Made by a program: the position numbers and the translations under genes
Assembly (NCBI GenBank): GCA_016870995.1
Contig: VFZU01000034.1
Span: forward strand, 1-50,039
Direction of reading: 5' to 3'
DNA: 50,039 nt
Source: Acidobacteriota bacterium
Lineage (GTDB): Bacteria; Acidobacteriota; Terriglobia; Bryobacterales; Bryobacteraceae
The notes under the pieces: model-generated
The model's input: the letters and a program-made list of their open reading frames with translations, nothing else
What the model was told of the DNA's origin: nothing
Database searches by the model: none
Shown: piece by piece, positions 38,829 to 47,680 of the stretch
How the letters are laid out: each line of letters opens with the position of its first letter
Position numbering within the stretch: the stretch's first letter is position 1

Positions 38829-38870
38829 AGTTTTAGACCCAGTCGAAAACCGAGCCCATCCAACCAACCA

Positions 38871-39470
38871 GTGGACCTCCGTCACGAACCTCGCCACCAC
38901 CGCAAGTTCGAACAGCAAAAAAAAACCCTCCTTGCCTCAGCCAACCAGCTCTTCGCGCTCGAGGGCTTCAACTCTGTTACGGTCCGTCGCATCGCCGAAC
39001 AAACCGGTCTATCCCCGGGCACCTTCTACACCTACTTCCAGGACAAGACCGACGTCCTCAAGCATCTCTGCGAAGAGACCTTCGCCGGCCTCAACCAATC
39101 TCTCGACGAAGTGGAATCCTGCAACTTGTCTCCAGTCGACACCCTCGTCGAATCATCCCGCGCCTTCTGCCGCTTCGGTACAGCCAACCCCCACCACTTC
39201 AAAGTCTTCCTGATGGCCTCGAGCGATTTCGGCGACCTCCGCGCCGTTGAGTTCATCGGCGAAATGGGCATGGCCAGTTTCATGCGTCTCAACCGCATCC
39301 ACGCAGCGGCGGGCTTCCCCAACCCCTCACCACTCGGCGGCATCCTCTGGTGGAACTCCCTCCAGGGCGTCATCGACTTCATCAACCTCCACGCCCACGC
39401 TCCCTGGTTTGACGCCGCTCAACTCATCGAAACAACCATCGCCACCCTCCTTAAGGGCAGCCAGCGCTAA
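38871..39470 (+). CDS. TetR/AcrR family transcriptional regulator
   Basis: A 199-residue regulator. The N-terminal HTH is typical: LLASANQLFALEGFNSVTVRRIAEQTGLSPGTFYTYF in several segments, with FYTYFQDK at the recognition helix end (about residues 20-65). The C-terminal ligand domain is unspecific. The GTG start at 38871 is chosen; the next in-frame Met is inside the domain. It is divergent from the TonB receptor at 36420-38771, sharing a 99-bp regulatory region with an operator-like palindrome, so it probably represses that receptor and itself until a ligand binds. Confidence 0.88.
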   Translation: MDLRHEPRHHRKFEQQKKTLLASANQLFALEGFNSVTVRRIAEQTGLSPGTFYTYFQDKTDVLKHLCEETFAGLNQSLDEVESCNLSPVDTLVESSRAFCRFGTANPHHFKVFLMASSDFGDLRAVEFIGEMGMASFMRLNRIHAAAGFPNPSPLGGILWWNSLQGVIDFINLHAHAPWFDAAQLIETTIATLLKGSQR

Positions 39471-39603
39471 TTCGCACTCTGTCTTCTCGCTTCCCCTCCT
39501 CAATCCAGGCCCCATCGCACCTCGCAGCAAAATCTTATATGCTTTGCTAAGCTGTACAACCCAATCCAGAATTCCCAGGTTGGTATTCGAGGAGTTTAAG
39601 AGC

Positions 39604-42600
39604 ATGCGATTGCACTCTTTGTTGCTTTTGGTGGCCATGTCGCCCCTTGCCCTTGCACAGACCATCACAGGCACCATTACCGGAGTCGTAACCGACTCAA
39701 GTGGCGCCGTAATTCCCGACGCGGATGTCACCGCACTCAACCTGGAGACCAGTGTCCGCGCCACGGCCAAAACCGATACCAGCGGAAACTATTTGATGTC
39801 CAACCTTCCGCGCGGCTCCTACCGCGTCGAAGTCAGCGCCTCTGGATTCCGTCGCTTTGTCCAGGCTGGCATCACCCTGCAGATCCAGCAGACCGCACGC
39901 GTCGACATCCGTCTCACCGTCGGCGAGGTCTCCGAATCGATTCAAGTCACCGCAGACGCCGCCAGAATTGAGACAGAAAACGCCACCCTGGCCAAAGTCG
40001 TCGACAACCGCTCGATCGTCAATCTTCCACTCAACACGCGAAACGTCTACTCGCTCGTCTTCCTCACGCCAGGCGTCACTGGCTCAGTGGGCAACAATTA
40101 CGGCGACATGCGCTACTCAGTCAACGGGGCCAGGCAACGCACCATGGACACGCTGATCGATGGCGTTTCCGCGGCGCACCCAACAGTGAATGGATTTGCC
40201 GGCATCAGCGTCTTCCCATCCGTCGACGCCATCGAAGAATTCAAACTCCTCGGCGCAACCTACCCCGCCGAATTCGGCCGCAGCTTGGGCAGCGTATTAA
40301 ACATCGTCTTCAAGTCCGGAACCAACAAATGGCATGGTTCGGCCTACGAGTTCTTGCGCAATTCCAGGCTGGATGCAAACAACTTCTTCGACAATTCCCG
40401 CAGTCGCCAGTTAGGCAGCTTCAAGCGCTCTCAGTTCGGCGGTGTCTTCAACGGCCCCATCGTCAAGGACAAAGCATTCTTCATGGTTTCCTTCGAAGCG
40501 CTTCGGCAGCGAAATTTCGCAACCACCGTCTTCAGCGTCCCCACACAGTTAGAGCGCTCCGGGAACTTCACCGAAACACGCGCGGCATCCGGTGCACTCA
40601 TCCAGATTTTCGATCCGTTCACCACTCGCCCCAATCCCGCCGGAGCTGGCTTTATCAGAACGCAGTTCCCAGGCAACGTCATTCCTGCCAGCCGGATCAA
40701 TCGTGTCGCCACGAATGTAAGTCGCTTCTATCCCTTGCCCAACACGCCGCCGACCGGAGTGACCAATCAAAACAACTTCGCCAATTCCGGATCCGCTCTC
40801 ACCGACGTCACCCAGTCCGACTATCGCTTCGACTACAACATCTCCCCGACGCAGAGAATTTTTGCTCGCTATTCGACCCGCTTGACCGGTGATGGGCCCG
40901 CCGTCTTCTTTCCCAAAGAGCTCACAATTGCCGAGGGCCGCATCGTCCAAGAAGATCACGTTCACGGCGGAGTCGTGGACTATACCAACACCCTCAGCAG
41001 CGGCACAGTTTTCAATGCCCGCGTCGGCGTCGCCAGAACACTCTACGTCTTCAACAACCAGGGCCTCGGCTTCGTGCCTTCCTCTTTGGGCCTGCCCACC
41101 TACATCGATACAGCGGTAGACCGTGTCATGTTCCCTTCCTTCGGCGTCACTGGCTACCGTAGCCTCGGTGGCGGCGACCACAGAAACAACGGCTTCATGA
41201 GCTACACCGCCGTGGCAAGTCTCAGCAAGATCGTCGGCAAGCACTCCCTCAAATTCGGCACGGATCTCCGCATGATGCGCGTCAACACTTTTGAGGCCCG
41301 TTCGGCCGGCAGCTTCAGCTTCGGCAACGGCCAGACCCAGGGCCCCGATCCAAACCGCGCAACGGCCACCGCGGGCAATGGCTACGCTTCCCTGCTGGTC
41401 GGCTTCGGCAGCGGTGGATCTTTGATCCAGAACTTTAAGAACGTCGCCACCCAAAGCTTCTATCTCGCGGGACACTTCCAGGACGATTGGCGCCTCACGC
41501 GGAACCTCAGTCTGAATCTTGGCCTCCGCTGGGACGTCGATACCCCACGAACGGAACGCTATGACCGCACCAACTACTTTGATCCCAACGCGCCGCTCAC
41601 TGCCTCATCCGCGCTTCCCGGCATCACCGGCGGACTCATCTTCGTCGGTACTGGTGGCATCCCTCGAACTCAGTTCGGCCCTGATCTCAACAACTGGGCA
41701 CCCAGAATTGGCCTCAGTTGGCAGATGTTGCCCAAGACCGTCCTTCGCATGGGCTACGCCCACATCTACGGGCCCTCACAGCAGGCCGCCGCGGGCACAA
41801 TCGGAACCATGGGCTTCAGCTCTTCCTCAACTTGGGTCAATTCTCTGGACGGCATCACTCCAAACCACTTGATCAACGACCCATTCCCCAATGGCCTCAC
41901 CCCGATGCTGGGCGCAGGGCTCGGAACAATGACTCAGTTCGGCAACCAGATCCAGGCCACCACCAGGGATATCGTGAGTCCACGCACGCAACAAATGAAT
42001 GTCAACATCCAGCGCTCCCTGCCCTTCGATTCAGTCCTCGAAGTTGCCTACGTGATGACTCGAGGCTTCCAGCTCCATCGCAATGCCGAAGGTGGTTTGA
42101 GCCTGAATCAGTTGGATCCCGTTCACTTGTCGCTCGGCGCCGCGCTCAATCAGTCGGTCCCCAATCCGTTCTTCGGCAAATTCTCAGGCGGCATTCTCTC
42201 CCAGTCAACGGTTCGCCGGGCGCAGTTGCTCCGTCCCTATCCCCAGTTTGATGGCGTGATCCCGATCTACTCGGTGGGCGCCAGCAATTCCTACAATTCG
42301 CTTCAAGTAACACTCACCAAAAATCTGTCACGAGGTCTCCAGTTCAATGCTGCTTACACTTGGGCCAAGAACCTCGATCAAGGCATGAGCCACCAGAACA
42401 GCTACGACATTCGCAGCTCCCGCGCGTTGGCGGATATCGATGTTCTAAGCCGCCTTGTGGTTGGCTATGTTTACGATGTCCCAATCGGCCGGGGGCACCG
42501 CCTCGGCAGCGATTGGCCCAAATGGATGGACCTCGCTTTCGGCCGTTGGCAGCTCAATGGCATCACGACGCTTTCCACCGGCACGCCCCTCAACGTTTCG

Positions 42601-42993
42601 GCCTCCAATACTGCCGGCATCTTCAACATCACAACGTTGGCCGCAACCAATGGTGGTGAGCCTGGCCTCAAAGGGCCTGTCCAGGAACGCCTAACCCGTT
42701 TCTTCGACACCTCGGTTTTCTCCCAGCCCGACCCATTTCGATTTGGGTCCGTCAGCCCCCGCATCTCTGGGCTGAGAAACGACGGCACCTTCAACTGGGA
42801 CATCTCCGGATTTAAGAACTTCCTGCTCACAGAGCGGTTAAAGCTCCAGTTCCGCGCCGAGTTCCTGAACAGCTTCAACACCCCAAGGTTTGGTTCCCCC
42901 AACACCGGCGTGACCTCAGCAACCTTCGGCGTCATCACAACCCAGGCGAACGCGCCCCGGCAAATCCAGTTCGGTCTTAAGCTCTTGTTTTGA
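39604..42993 (+). CDS. Oar-like TonB-dependent receptor, 1129 aa
   Basis: I start at ATG 39604, not further upstream, because GGAG lies 9 nt before it and the N terminus MRLHSLLLLVAMSPLALAQ is a clean signal peptide. A CarboxypepD_reg domain (ITGVVTDSSGAVIPDADV) is followed by a plug (LNTRNVYSLVFLTPGV; YSVNGARQRTMDTLIDG) and a long barrel ending QIQFGLKLLF. It resembles the broken receptor at 17848-21180 in plan. It follows the TetR gene by 133 bp on the same strand, but whether they are co-regulated is unclear. The substrate is unknown. Confidence 0.9.
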   Translation: MRLHSLLLLVAMSPLALAQTITGTITGVVTDSSGAVIPDADVTALNLETSVRATAKTDTSGNYLMSNLPRGSYRVEVSASGFRRFVQAGITLQIQQTARVDIRLTVGEVSESIQVTADAARIETENATLAKVVDNRSIVNLPLNTRNVYSLVFLTPGVTGSVGNNYGDMRYSVNGARQRTMDTLIDGVSAAHPTVNGFAGISVFPSVDAIEEFKLLGATYPAEFGRSLGSVLNIVFKSGTNKWHGSAYEFLRNSRLDANNFFDNSRSRQLGSFKRSQFGGVFNGPIVKDKAFFMVSFEALRQRNFATTVFSVPTQLERSGNFTETRAASGALIQIFDPFTTRPNPAGAGFIRTQFPGNVIPASRINRVATNVSRFYPLPNTPPTGVTNQNNFANSGSALTDVTQSDYRFDYNISPTQRIFARYSTRLTGDGPAVFFPKELTIAEGRIVQEDHVHGGVVDYTNTLSSGTVFNARVGVARTLYVFNNQGLGFVPSSLGLPTYIDTAVDRVMFPSFGVTGYRSLGGGDHRNNGFMSYTAVASLSKIVGKHSLKFGTDLRMMRVNTFEARSAGSFSFGNGQTQGPDPNRATATAGNGYASLLVGFGSGGSLIQNFKNVATQSFYLAGHFQDDWRLTRNLSLNLGLRWDVDTPRTERYDRTNYFDPNAPLTASSALPGITGGLIFVGTGGIPRTQFGPDLNNWAPRIGLSWQMLPKTVLRMGYAHIYGPSQQAAAGTIGTMGFSSSSTWVNSLDGITPNHLINDPFPNGLTPMLGAGLGTMTQFGNQIQATTRDIVSPRTQQMNVNIQRSLPFDSVLEVAYVMTRGFQLHRNAEGGLSLNQLDPVHLSLGAALNQSVPNPFFGKFSGGILSQSTVRRAQLLRPYPQFDGVIPIYSVGASNSYNSLQVTLTKNLSRGLQFNAAYTWAKNLDQGMSHQNSYDIRSSRALADIDVLSRLVVGYVYDVPIGRGHRLGSDWPKWMDLAFGRWQLNGITTLSTGTPLNVSASNTAGIFNITTLAATNGGEPGLKGPVQERLTRFFDTSVFSQPDPFRFGSVSPRISGLRNDGTFNWDISGFKNFLLTERLKLQFRAEFLNSFNTPRFGSPNTGVTSATFGVITTQANAPRQIQFGLKLLF

Positions 42994-43055
42994 TGCCGCT
43001 CGCCGAACGATCCGCGCGCGGCAACCGGGCAGCGCAAAACACATCTCTCGAAAGC

Positions 43056-43292
43056 CTACATGAAGAGTTGTGTCGCTTGGCTGCTCCCGATATTTTTCGT
43101 GTTCGCCTGATTCCGGAATTTTAGAGATCCATCTCTGGTGTCTTCGCCGCGGGCGAGGGGAGCGTCGTCATCCAATTGGTGCACCACTTCTTCGGTGGCC
43201 TCTAGTTGGTTAGTAAACCCTCCGATCCAGATCAAGTAGACGAACAAGATGAGCCCAATTGCAAAGGATAAGATCCACTGCTCCCTTTTCAT
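43056..43292 (-). CDS. Small single-pass membrane protein, possibly a GT39-like N-terminal fragment
   Basis: 78 residues: one hydrophobic helix (residues 6-26) followed by GGFTNQLEATEEVVHQL, then a polar tail. The helix plus G-G-F and acid-acid-x-x-H order resembles the start of the GT39-like protein at 11403 (LGGFHAEFAGADEASHL), so it may be a truncated copy. It abuts the IS481-type remnant. No convincing ribosome-binding site is seen. It may not be expressed. Confidence 0.3.
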   Translation of the reverse strand: MKREQWILSFAIGLILFVYLIWIGGFTNQLEATEEVVHQLDDDAPLARGEDTRDGSLKFRNQANTKNIGSSQATQLFM

Positions 43293-43504
43293 TTGAATTC
43301 AATACGCCAAAGGAAGAGCTTTAAGGCGTCAAGTTCCGCGAGAAGATTTACCAGTGGGTGGCGGAGTTGCAAGACGATCTCGATGACTATCTGGCCTTCT
43401 ACAATTGCCAGCGTCCTCTTCATCGATACCGAACTCAGGGCCGCACTCCCTACCAGGCATTCCTCGATGGGAAACTCGCCCAGGCGCAAACTATGGCAGC
43501 ATGA
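43292..43504 (+). pseudogene. 3' remnant of an IS481-family transposase
   Basis: The frame ending at TGA 43502-43504 encodes VKFREKIYQWVAELQDDL, DDYLAFYNCQRPLHRYR and TQGRTPYQAFLDGKLAQA, the conserved end of IS481-group DDE integrases (YRTQGRTPYQAF). A TAA at 43322-43324 breaks it just upstream, where FEFNTPKEEL precedes. Only about 60-70 residues survive; the catalytic D,D part is gone. The following 80 bp (to about 43585) may be the element's old right end. Confidence 0.75.
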
Positions 43505-43606
43505 AGCAACCACTTCTTCGCTCGAGGCCCGCAATCCTAGTTATCGGGAGATTATCCGCTAAATACATCTCACTTAATTTGGACAACGCCTCCAAATCAT
43601 CGCGCA

Positions 43607-44503
43607 ATGTCTCCCCTGCCACCTGTTAGCCTGACGTCCTTGGAAAACTACATTCCCAATTGCAACGAGGACGCGCTGCCGTCCGAATCCCAGGCTGCTG
43701 ATAGCCAGCCCAAACGTACCAAGACCATGACCGCAGTCGCCCTTGCTGCCAATCGCGCTAATGCACTAAAGTCCACTGGACCCCGCACCGAAAAAGGCAA
43801 ACTGAAGGCCGCTTCGAACTCTCTCAAGCATGGCCTCTACTCCCTGAAGAACTTCGAAAACTTCGTGGCCGACTATGACGACGCCCTCGCCATCTCCACG
43901 AACTTCATCGAATAATTCAACCCTGTCACCCCGTCCGAGGTCGCCCTCGTCCATCAGCTCATCCACATGCAGCTCCGCTTCATGCAGATGGAATACCTCT
44001 ACGGCCAGGCCATGCGCTTCCGCGTCGAAGACATTCTGAACAAACCCATCGCCCTCTTGCCCGCCATCCTCCGCGAGCTCGATCGGCTACCCACCAAAAT
44101 CTAGCGTACTCTCAAATTGCTCCGCTCTGAGATCGCCCAGTGCGAAGCCTTCATCGGCAACGACGAAAATGTCGAAATCGAACCCATCGCCGATGCCGAG
44201 CCCCTGCCACCCAGGCCGGAACCGCAATACTACGACACCGCCGCCACCGCCAAAGGTGACGTCGCCGTCGACAAACTACCCCAACCACCGCAACCCGCAC
44301 AAACGAATCTATCCCCGGCCGTCGCACTGGCCAAGGAAATTATCGCCGACTTCGTCGACAAGATGAACGCCAAACACGGCACGCCCCCGCAGCCGCCTGA
44401 CCTCCCACTTTTATGTCGCGCAACCGTCGGCCGAGCACTATTTCGTGAATATGAACCACCGGGTTTGCTTGAGGCTCCAAATCCTGAGAAGGGGAAGCGA
44501 TGA
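43607..44503 (+). pseudogene. KSTGPRTxKGK-family hypothetical protein with two in-frame stops
   Basis: One continuous frame of about 299 codons. The N-terminal signature AANRANALKSTGPRTEKGK...SLKHGLYS belongs to a family very abundant in Acidobacteria and Planctomycetes, of unknown function. TAA at 43913-43915 (NFIE-stop-FNPVTPSE) and TAG at 44102-44104 (PTKI-stop-RTLKLL) interrupt it. Both fit single C-to-T changes of Gln codons, though other origins are possible for the first. The C terminus is Pro-rich. It lies in a mobile-element-rich stretch. Confidence 0.7.
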
Positions 44504-44563
44504 GCTCACGCACCTCCAAGTCGAGAAACTCTGTTTGACAGTGCCCACCCGCGCAGCCAATCT

Positions 44564-45328
44564 CTACCGCTCACCAGATTTTTTCACCATTGCGGCGATG
44601 ATCGCATCGGATAGGCCTGCGCGCTTCAACTCGATCATCGCCAGCGTATCCAAAGCGTACTCGCCTGGGGCAGCGTTGATCCGGGCGATAATGATCTCGT
44701 CGGAGAAACCAGCCTTTTTCAAATCAAGTACATCTGCGTTCTTCATTGCCGAAGGACTGGTCCCCGCGGGTCGTGTGGGCGATGTTTTCAAAGAGAACTC
44801 GACGTCGGTGAATACCTCGTAAACTGCCCCTTTGTTGAAAACGGTTTCTTTGCCCTTTCGCAACAATACAAACGGTGCCGCCGGCCAGAACAGAACTGCA
44901 ACGCCAGCTGTGACGACACCGGTGCTAGTCGCTTTGCTTCCGCCTTCCTTCTTTACAACCGAGTAACGTAAGGGTATCCGACCGTTGGGTACAAGGATTT
45001 TGTCAATCGAGAAATCGAGTTTTCCGGTTCGGCCCATTCGCCTCTTGGGTACCGCTTGTACGACTGTACCGATGACGACTGTGTCTCTGGGTATAACGAC
45101 CACATCGCCCACCTTCACGTCGTCTGACACCGACAACTGGATGGGCTGCCCCTCCTCGGCGGTGGCAGATGAGAGGGACTGCTCGAGCCGCACACGCACC
45201 TTCGTAGCTTCTGGGATTACCTGCGCACCGGCGCAGCCTGTCAACAACAGGCAGGCCAGCACTGCTCGGCAATACCAAATCTCAACAAGCCGTCGCTTTC
45301 GTCCAATCTTCAAAATTGTGCAATTCAC
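44564..45328 (-). CDS. Putative exported lipoprotein with two C-terminal repeat helices
   Basis: About 254 residues from GTG 45328, preceded by GAGGA; an upstream ATG at 45412 would add 28 unlikely residues. The n-region KIGRKRRL, hydrophobic core and LLTGC-AGA form a lipoprotein signal. A beta-rich middle (VRVRLEQSLSSATAEEGQPI; VVVIPRDTVVIGTVVQ) is followed by a helix pair repeated twice: VLDLKKAGFSDEIIIARI and IELKRAGLSDAIIAAMV. The family is seen in Acidobacteria but its function is not known to me. It would sit in the periplasm, tethered to a membrane. Confidence 0.68.
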   Translation of the reverse strand: MNCTILKIGRKRRLVEIWYCRAVLACLLLTGCAGAQVIPEATKVRVRLEQSLSSATAEEGQPIQLSVSDDVKVGDVVVIPRDTVVIGTVVQAVPKRRMGRTGKLDFSIDKILVPNGRIPLRYSVVKKEGGSKATSTGVVTAGVAVLFWPAAPFVLLRKGKETVFNKGAVYEVFTDVEFSLKTSPTRPAGTSPSAMKNADVLDLKKAGFSDEIIIARINAAPGEYALDTLAMIELKRAGLSDAIIAAMVKKSGER

Positions 45329-45520
45329 GCCAGTGTCCTCTCGGTGAGAAAAAATGCTCATCATCCTTACGGTTTCAGTCTCAAAAGCAAACACTAAATT
45401 GATGGATCTCATGTGGCAGCTGCCCGTGTCAATACTTGGGTGTAATTTTTTCGCCGCGAGTAGCGGATGGGTTTAAAATGACAAGATCTGAGCGGAGGAT
45501 AGGGCAAAGCTGGAAAACGA

Positions 45521-45607
45521 GTGCGCCGGGATAAACCGGCATGTTGTCGGAGATGAAAGAGCCCTACGGGAAAGGAGTAGCGACTCTATTCCGACCTTGA
45601 GTCTTGC
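45521..45607 (+). mobile_element. 5' end of a group II intron, truncated
   Basis: The sequence begins GTGCG, the group II intron 5' consensus, then GCCGG-gataaa-CCGGC (a hairpin) and GTCGGAGATGAAAG, a pattern typical of bacterial group II domain I. Another hairpin, GGAAaGGAGT/ACTCtaTTCC, follows. It stops at the left end of the IS6-family element; no domain V/VI or reverse transcriptase is seen beyond the IS. It is probably a dead remnant. Confidence 0.55.
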
Positions 45608-46433
45608 GGCTCTGGTGCAAATCCCGGGTCGAGCCAGATTCGGTAACGGCCGATGTTTCGTATCGAACTCGACTGCTATCACGCTGCCAACGCGGCCGAC
45701 CAGATCTCCGGCATTGTCGCCCCTGGACCGCCTAGTTTGCCAAATTTAAATTGCCCTTTCTTGATCTTCTTCGCCAGCTCGATACCGCTGATCACAATGG
45801 TCGCCGACTCAAAACTCTTGAGTCCCAGCATCGGCCGCAATCGCTGCTTGATCCTGCGATGATCTTGCTCGATCAAATTGTTCAAGTACTTGCTGCTGCG
45901 AACTACCAGTTCCTCCGGCAACTCGCCGGTTTTCTTCAGATCAGCTACCGTGCGATGGGAGGCCGCGTACGCGTCTAGCGTCACCTTGGCCGGCACCCGT
46001 CGCCCCTTCATCGCTTTGCGTAGAAACGCCTTGGCCACATTGACATCCCAGTGTCGGCTCAAATAGAAGTCTACCGTCTTGCCCGCTTTGTCAACCGCTC
46101 GGTAAAGGTACATCCATTCACCGCGTACCTTCACGTAGGTCTCATCCATCCGCCACGAGTCACCCACCGAGCGGGCGTACCGCTTCCAGCGCTTCTCGAA
46201 CTCCGGCATGTAATGCTGCACCCAGCGCAGAATCGTCGTGTGCGCAAGCTTGATGCCCCGTTCGCTCATCATGCTGACCAAATCCCGGTAGCTCAACTTG
46301 AAGCTCAGGTACCACCGCACGCACAACACCACAATCTCCGCGTCGAAATGGCGGCCAGCGAACAGCTCTTCAACCGGAACAAAGGAGGGTATTGCGGCAT
46401 TCTCTCTCATCTCGGCAGGTTTGCACCAGAGCC
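45608..46433 (-). mobile_element. IS6-family insertion sequence, 826 bp
   Basis: Perfect 14-bp terminal inverted repeats GGCTCTGGTGCAAA lie at 45608-45621 and, inverted, at 46420-46433; IS26 has GGCACTGTTGCAAA. The length (826 bp) and single transposase gene are standard for the family. The 8-bp flanks (AGTCTTGC left, CAGCCATG right) do not match, so there is no target-site duplication: the copy has mediated a deletion or cointegrate event. Confidence 0.9.
45679..46410 (-). CDS. IS6-family DDE transposase
   Basis: 243 residues from ATG 46410 (MRENAAIPSFVPVEELFAGR), the standard family start; longer versions would run out through the terminal repeat. DDE residues are D89 (WRMDETYVKV), D146 (VTLDAYAASH) and E181 (NLIEQDHRRIKQR), all present, and the WYL..LSYRDLV helix-turn-helix is at about 33-45. 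The enzyme likely works by replicative transposition. It appears intact and potentially active. Confidence 0.92.
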   Translation of the reverse strand: MRENAAIPSFVPVEELFAGRHFDAEIVVLCVRWYLSFKLSYRDLVSMMSERGIKLAHTTILRWVQHYMPEFEKRWKRYARSVGDSWRMDETYVKVRGEWMYLYRAVDKAGKTVDFYLSRHWDVNVAKAFLRKAMKGRRVPAKVTLDAYAASHRTVADLKKTGELPEELVVRSSKYLNNLIEQDHRRIKQRLRPMLGLKSFESATIVISGIELAKKIKKGQFKFGKLGGPGATMPEIWSAALAA

Positions 46434-46438
46434 CAGCC

Positions 46439-47674
46439 ATGGCAACCAAGAAAACAGGCAAACGCGGCAACTCTGAAGGGTCAATCCGCCTGCGTGAAGA
46501 CGGCAGATGGGAAGCTCGATTACGCTACCGCGATGCCAACGGCATCAGCCGCCGGAAGTCATTCTTCGGCCAGACGCAACGGGAAGTGATTACGAAACCT
46601 GCCGAAGCCCGCCAGCAACAGACGAAGGGCATTCAGCCGACAGACGACCGCCTCACCTTCGGCAAGTACCTTGCCGGATGGCTTGAGAACGTGGCGGCAC
46701 CGGCGCTAAAGCCATCGACTCTCGCCAGCTACGAGTTCCTTTGCCGGAAGCACATCGTCCCAAGCCTCGGCCATCTGCCAATGAGCAAGATCGACCCGCA
46801 AACTCTCAGACGGTTTCTCGCGTCGAAGGTCGATTCCGGGCTTAGCGGTCGAAGCGCTCAATACATCCACGCCATCGTCCGCAAGAGCCTATCCGATGCC
46901 CTCAGGGATGGCCTTGTGGTCCGCAACGTGGCAAGCCTTGTAAGAGCCCCACGGGTGCAAGCCAAGCCAGTTGACCCCCTCACCCCCGATCAAGTCCGCC
47001 TCATGCTCACAGCGATCCAAGGGGATCGCCTTGAAGCTCTATTCACCGTTGCCGTCGCCCTCGGCCTCAGGCAAGGCGAGTGCTTTGCCCTCCAGTGGTG
47101 TGATATCGACTTCGAAACGCGCGTTCTGCATGTCAGACACGGCCTCACCCGGTCGAAGGGCAGGGTAATTCTCGACACCCCTAAGACGAAGAAAGCGGTC
47201 CGCGCGGTAAGCCTACCCGCCGTTGCCGCCGCCGCCCTTCAGGCGCATCGGCACCGTCAGGAACTGGAGAGAGAGTTTGCCGGTTCGCGTTGGGTCCCTG
47301 CAATGGCCGAAAAGAACGGTAAACTCATCGAACTGGATCTAGTGTTTCGAAGCAGCACCGGCACGCCGCTTGATAGCCGCAACGTCACACAGCGATTCCA
47401 AGCCATCCTCAAGGGTTGCGGTCTACCCAGGCATAGGTTTCATGATTTGCGGCACAGCGCCGCCACGCTGCTACTGGTCCAAGGGGTCCACCCTCGGGCC
47501 ATCCAGCAGATTTTGGGTTGGGATCAAGGCGTGATGTTGGAGCGTTATACCCATCTGGTGGATGAGATCAGAATGGACGCAGCAAACAAAATGGATGCCA
47601 TCCTGAAGCCAGTGGGGGTCAAGTTGGGGGTCAAAAACGAAAAACCCGCCGGTAGCGGGTCTGTAAGTCATTGA
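46439..47674 (+). CDS. int: Tyrosine recombinase/phage integrase, second copy type
   Basis: 411 residues from ATG 46439 (MATKKTGKRGNSEGSIR), which gives the usual integrase N terminus; a longer frame extends back into the IS but is not natural. The AP2-like arm-binding strands (GRWEARLRYRDANG), core-binding domain (about 75-160) and catalytic domain are complete, with R211 (LGLRQGE), H335 and R338 (HDLRHS), W361 in the His/Trp position (ILGWDQG) and nucleophile Y370 (LERYTH). The IS6 right end stops 5 bp before the ATG, so the native promoter and ribosome-binding site are lost. A tRNA-Lys 3' fragment follows at 47681. Confidence 0.93.
   Translation: MATKKTGKRGNSEGSIRLREDGRWEARLRYRDANGISRRKSFFGQTQREVITKPAEARQQQTKGIQPTDDRLTFGKYLAGWLENVAAPALKPSTLASYEFLCRKHIVPSLGHLPMSKIDPQTLRRFLASKVDSGLSGRSAQYIHAIVRKSLSDALRDGLVVRNVASLVRAPRVQAKPVDPLTPDQVRLMLTAIQGDRLEALFTVAVALGLRQGECFALQWCDIDFETRVLHVRHGLTRSKGRVILDTPKTKKAVRAVSLPAVAAAALQAHRHRQELEREFAGSRWVPAMAEKNGKLIELDLVFRSSTGTPLDSRNVTQRFQAILKGCGLPRHRFHDLRHSAATLLLVQGVHPRAIQQILGWDQGVMLERYTHLVDEIRMDAANKMDAILKPVGVKLGVKNEKPAGSGSVSH
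47640..47660 (-). terminator. Terminator within the integrase 3' end, opposing strand
   Basis: On the minus strand ACCCGC-TACCG-GCGGGT is followed by TTTT. It lies just beyond the CCA end of the tRNA-Lys fragment, as a tRNA terminator would, but it is encoded in the last codons of the integrase gene (frame KPAGSG). Confidence 0.55.
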
Positions 47675-47680
47675 TGTTAA

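Noticed and set aside
17848-44104. Reassignment of TAG/TGA as sense codons
   Set aside because: Intact genes in the window end with TAG and TGA, and other lesions in the same block are frameshifts, so pseudogenes or errors explain the stops better.
46298-46438. An N-terminal extension of the second integrase into the IS6 element
   Set aside because: These codons lie inside the transposase gene and terminal repeat; the natural integrase N terminus starts at 46439.
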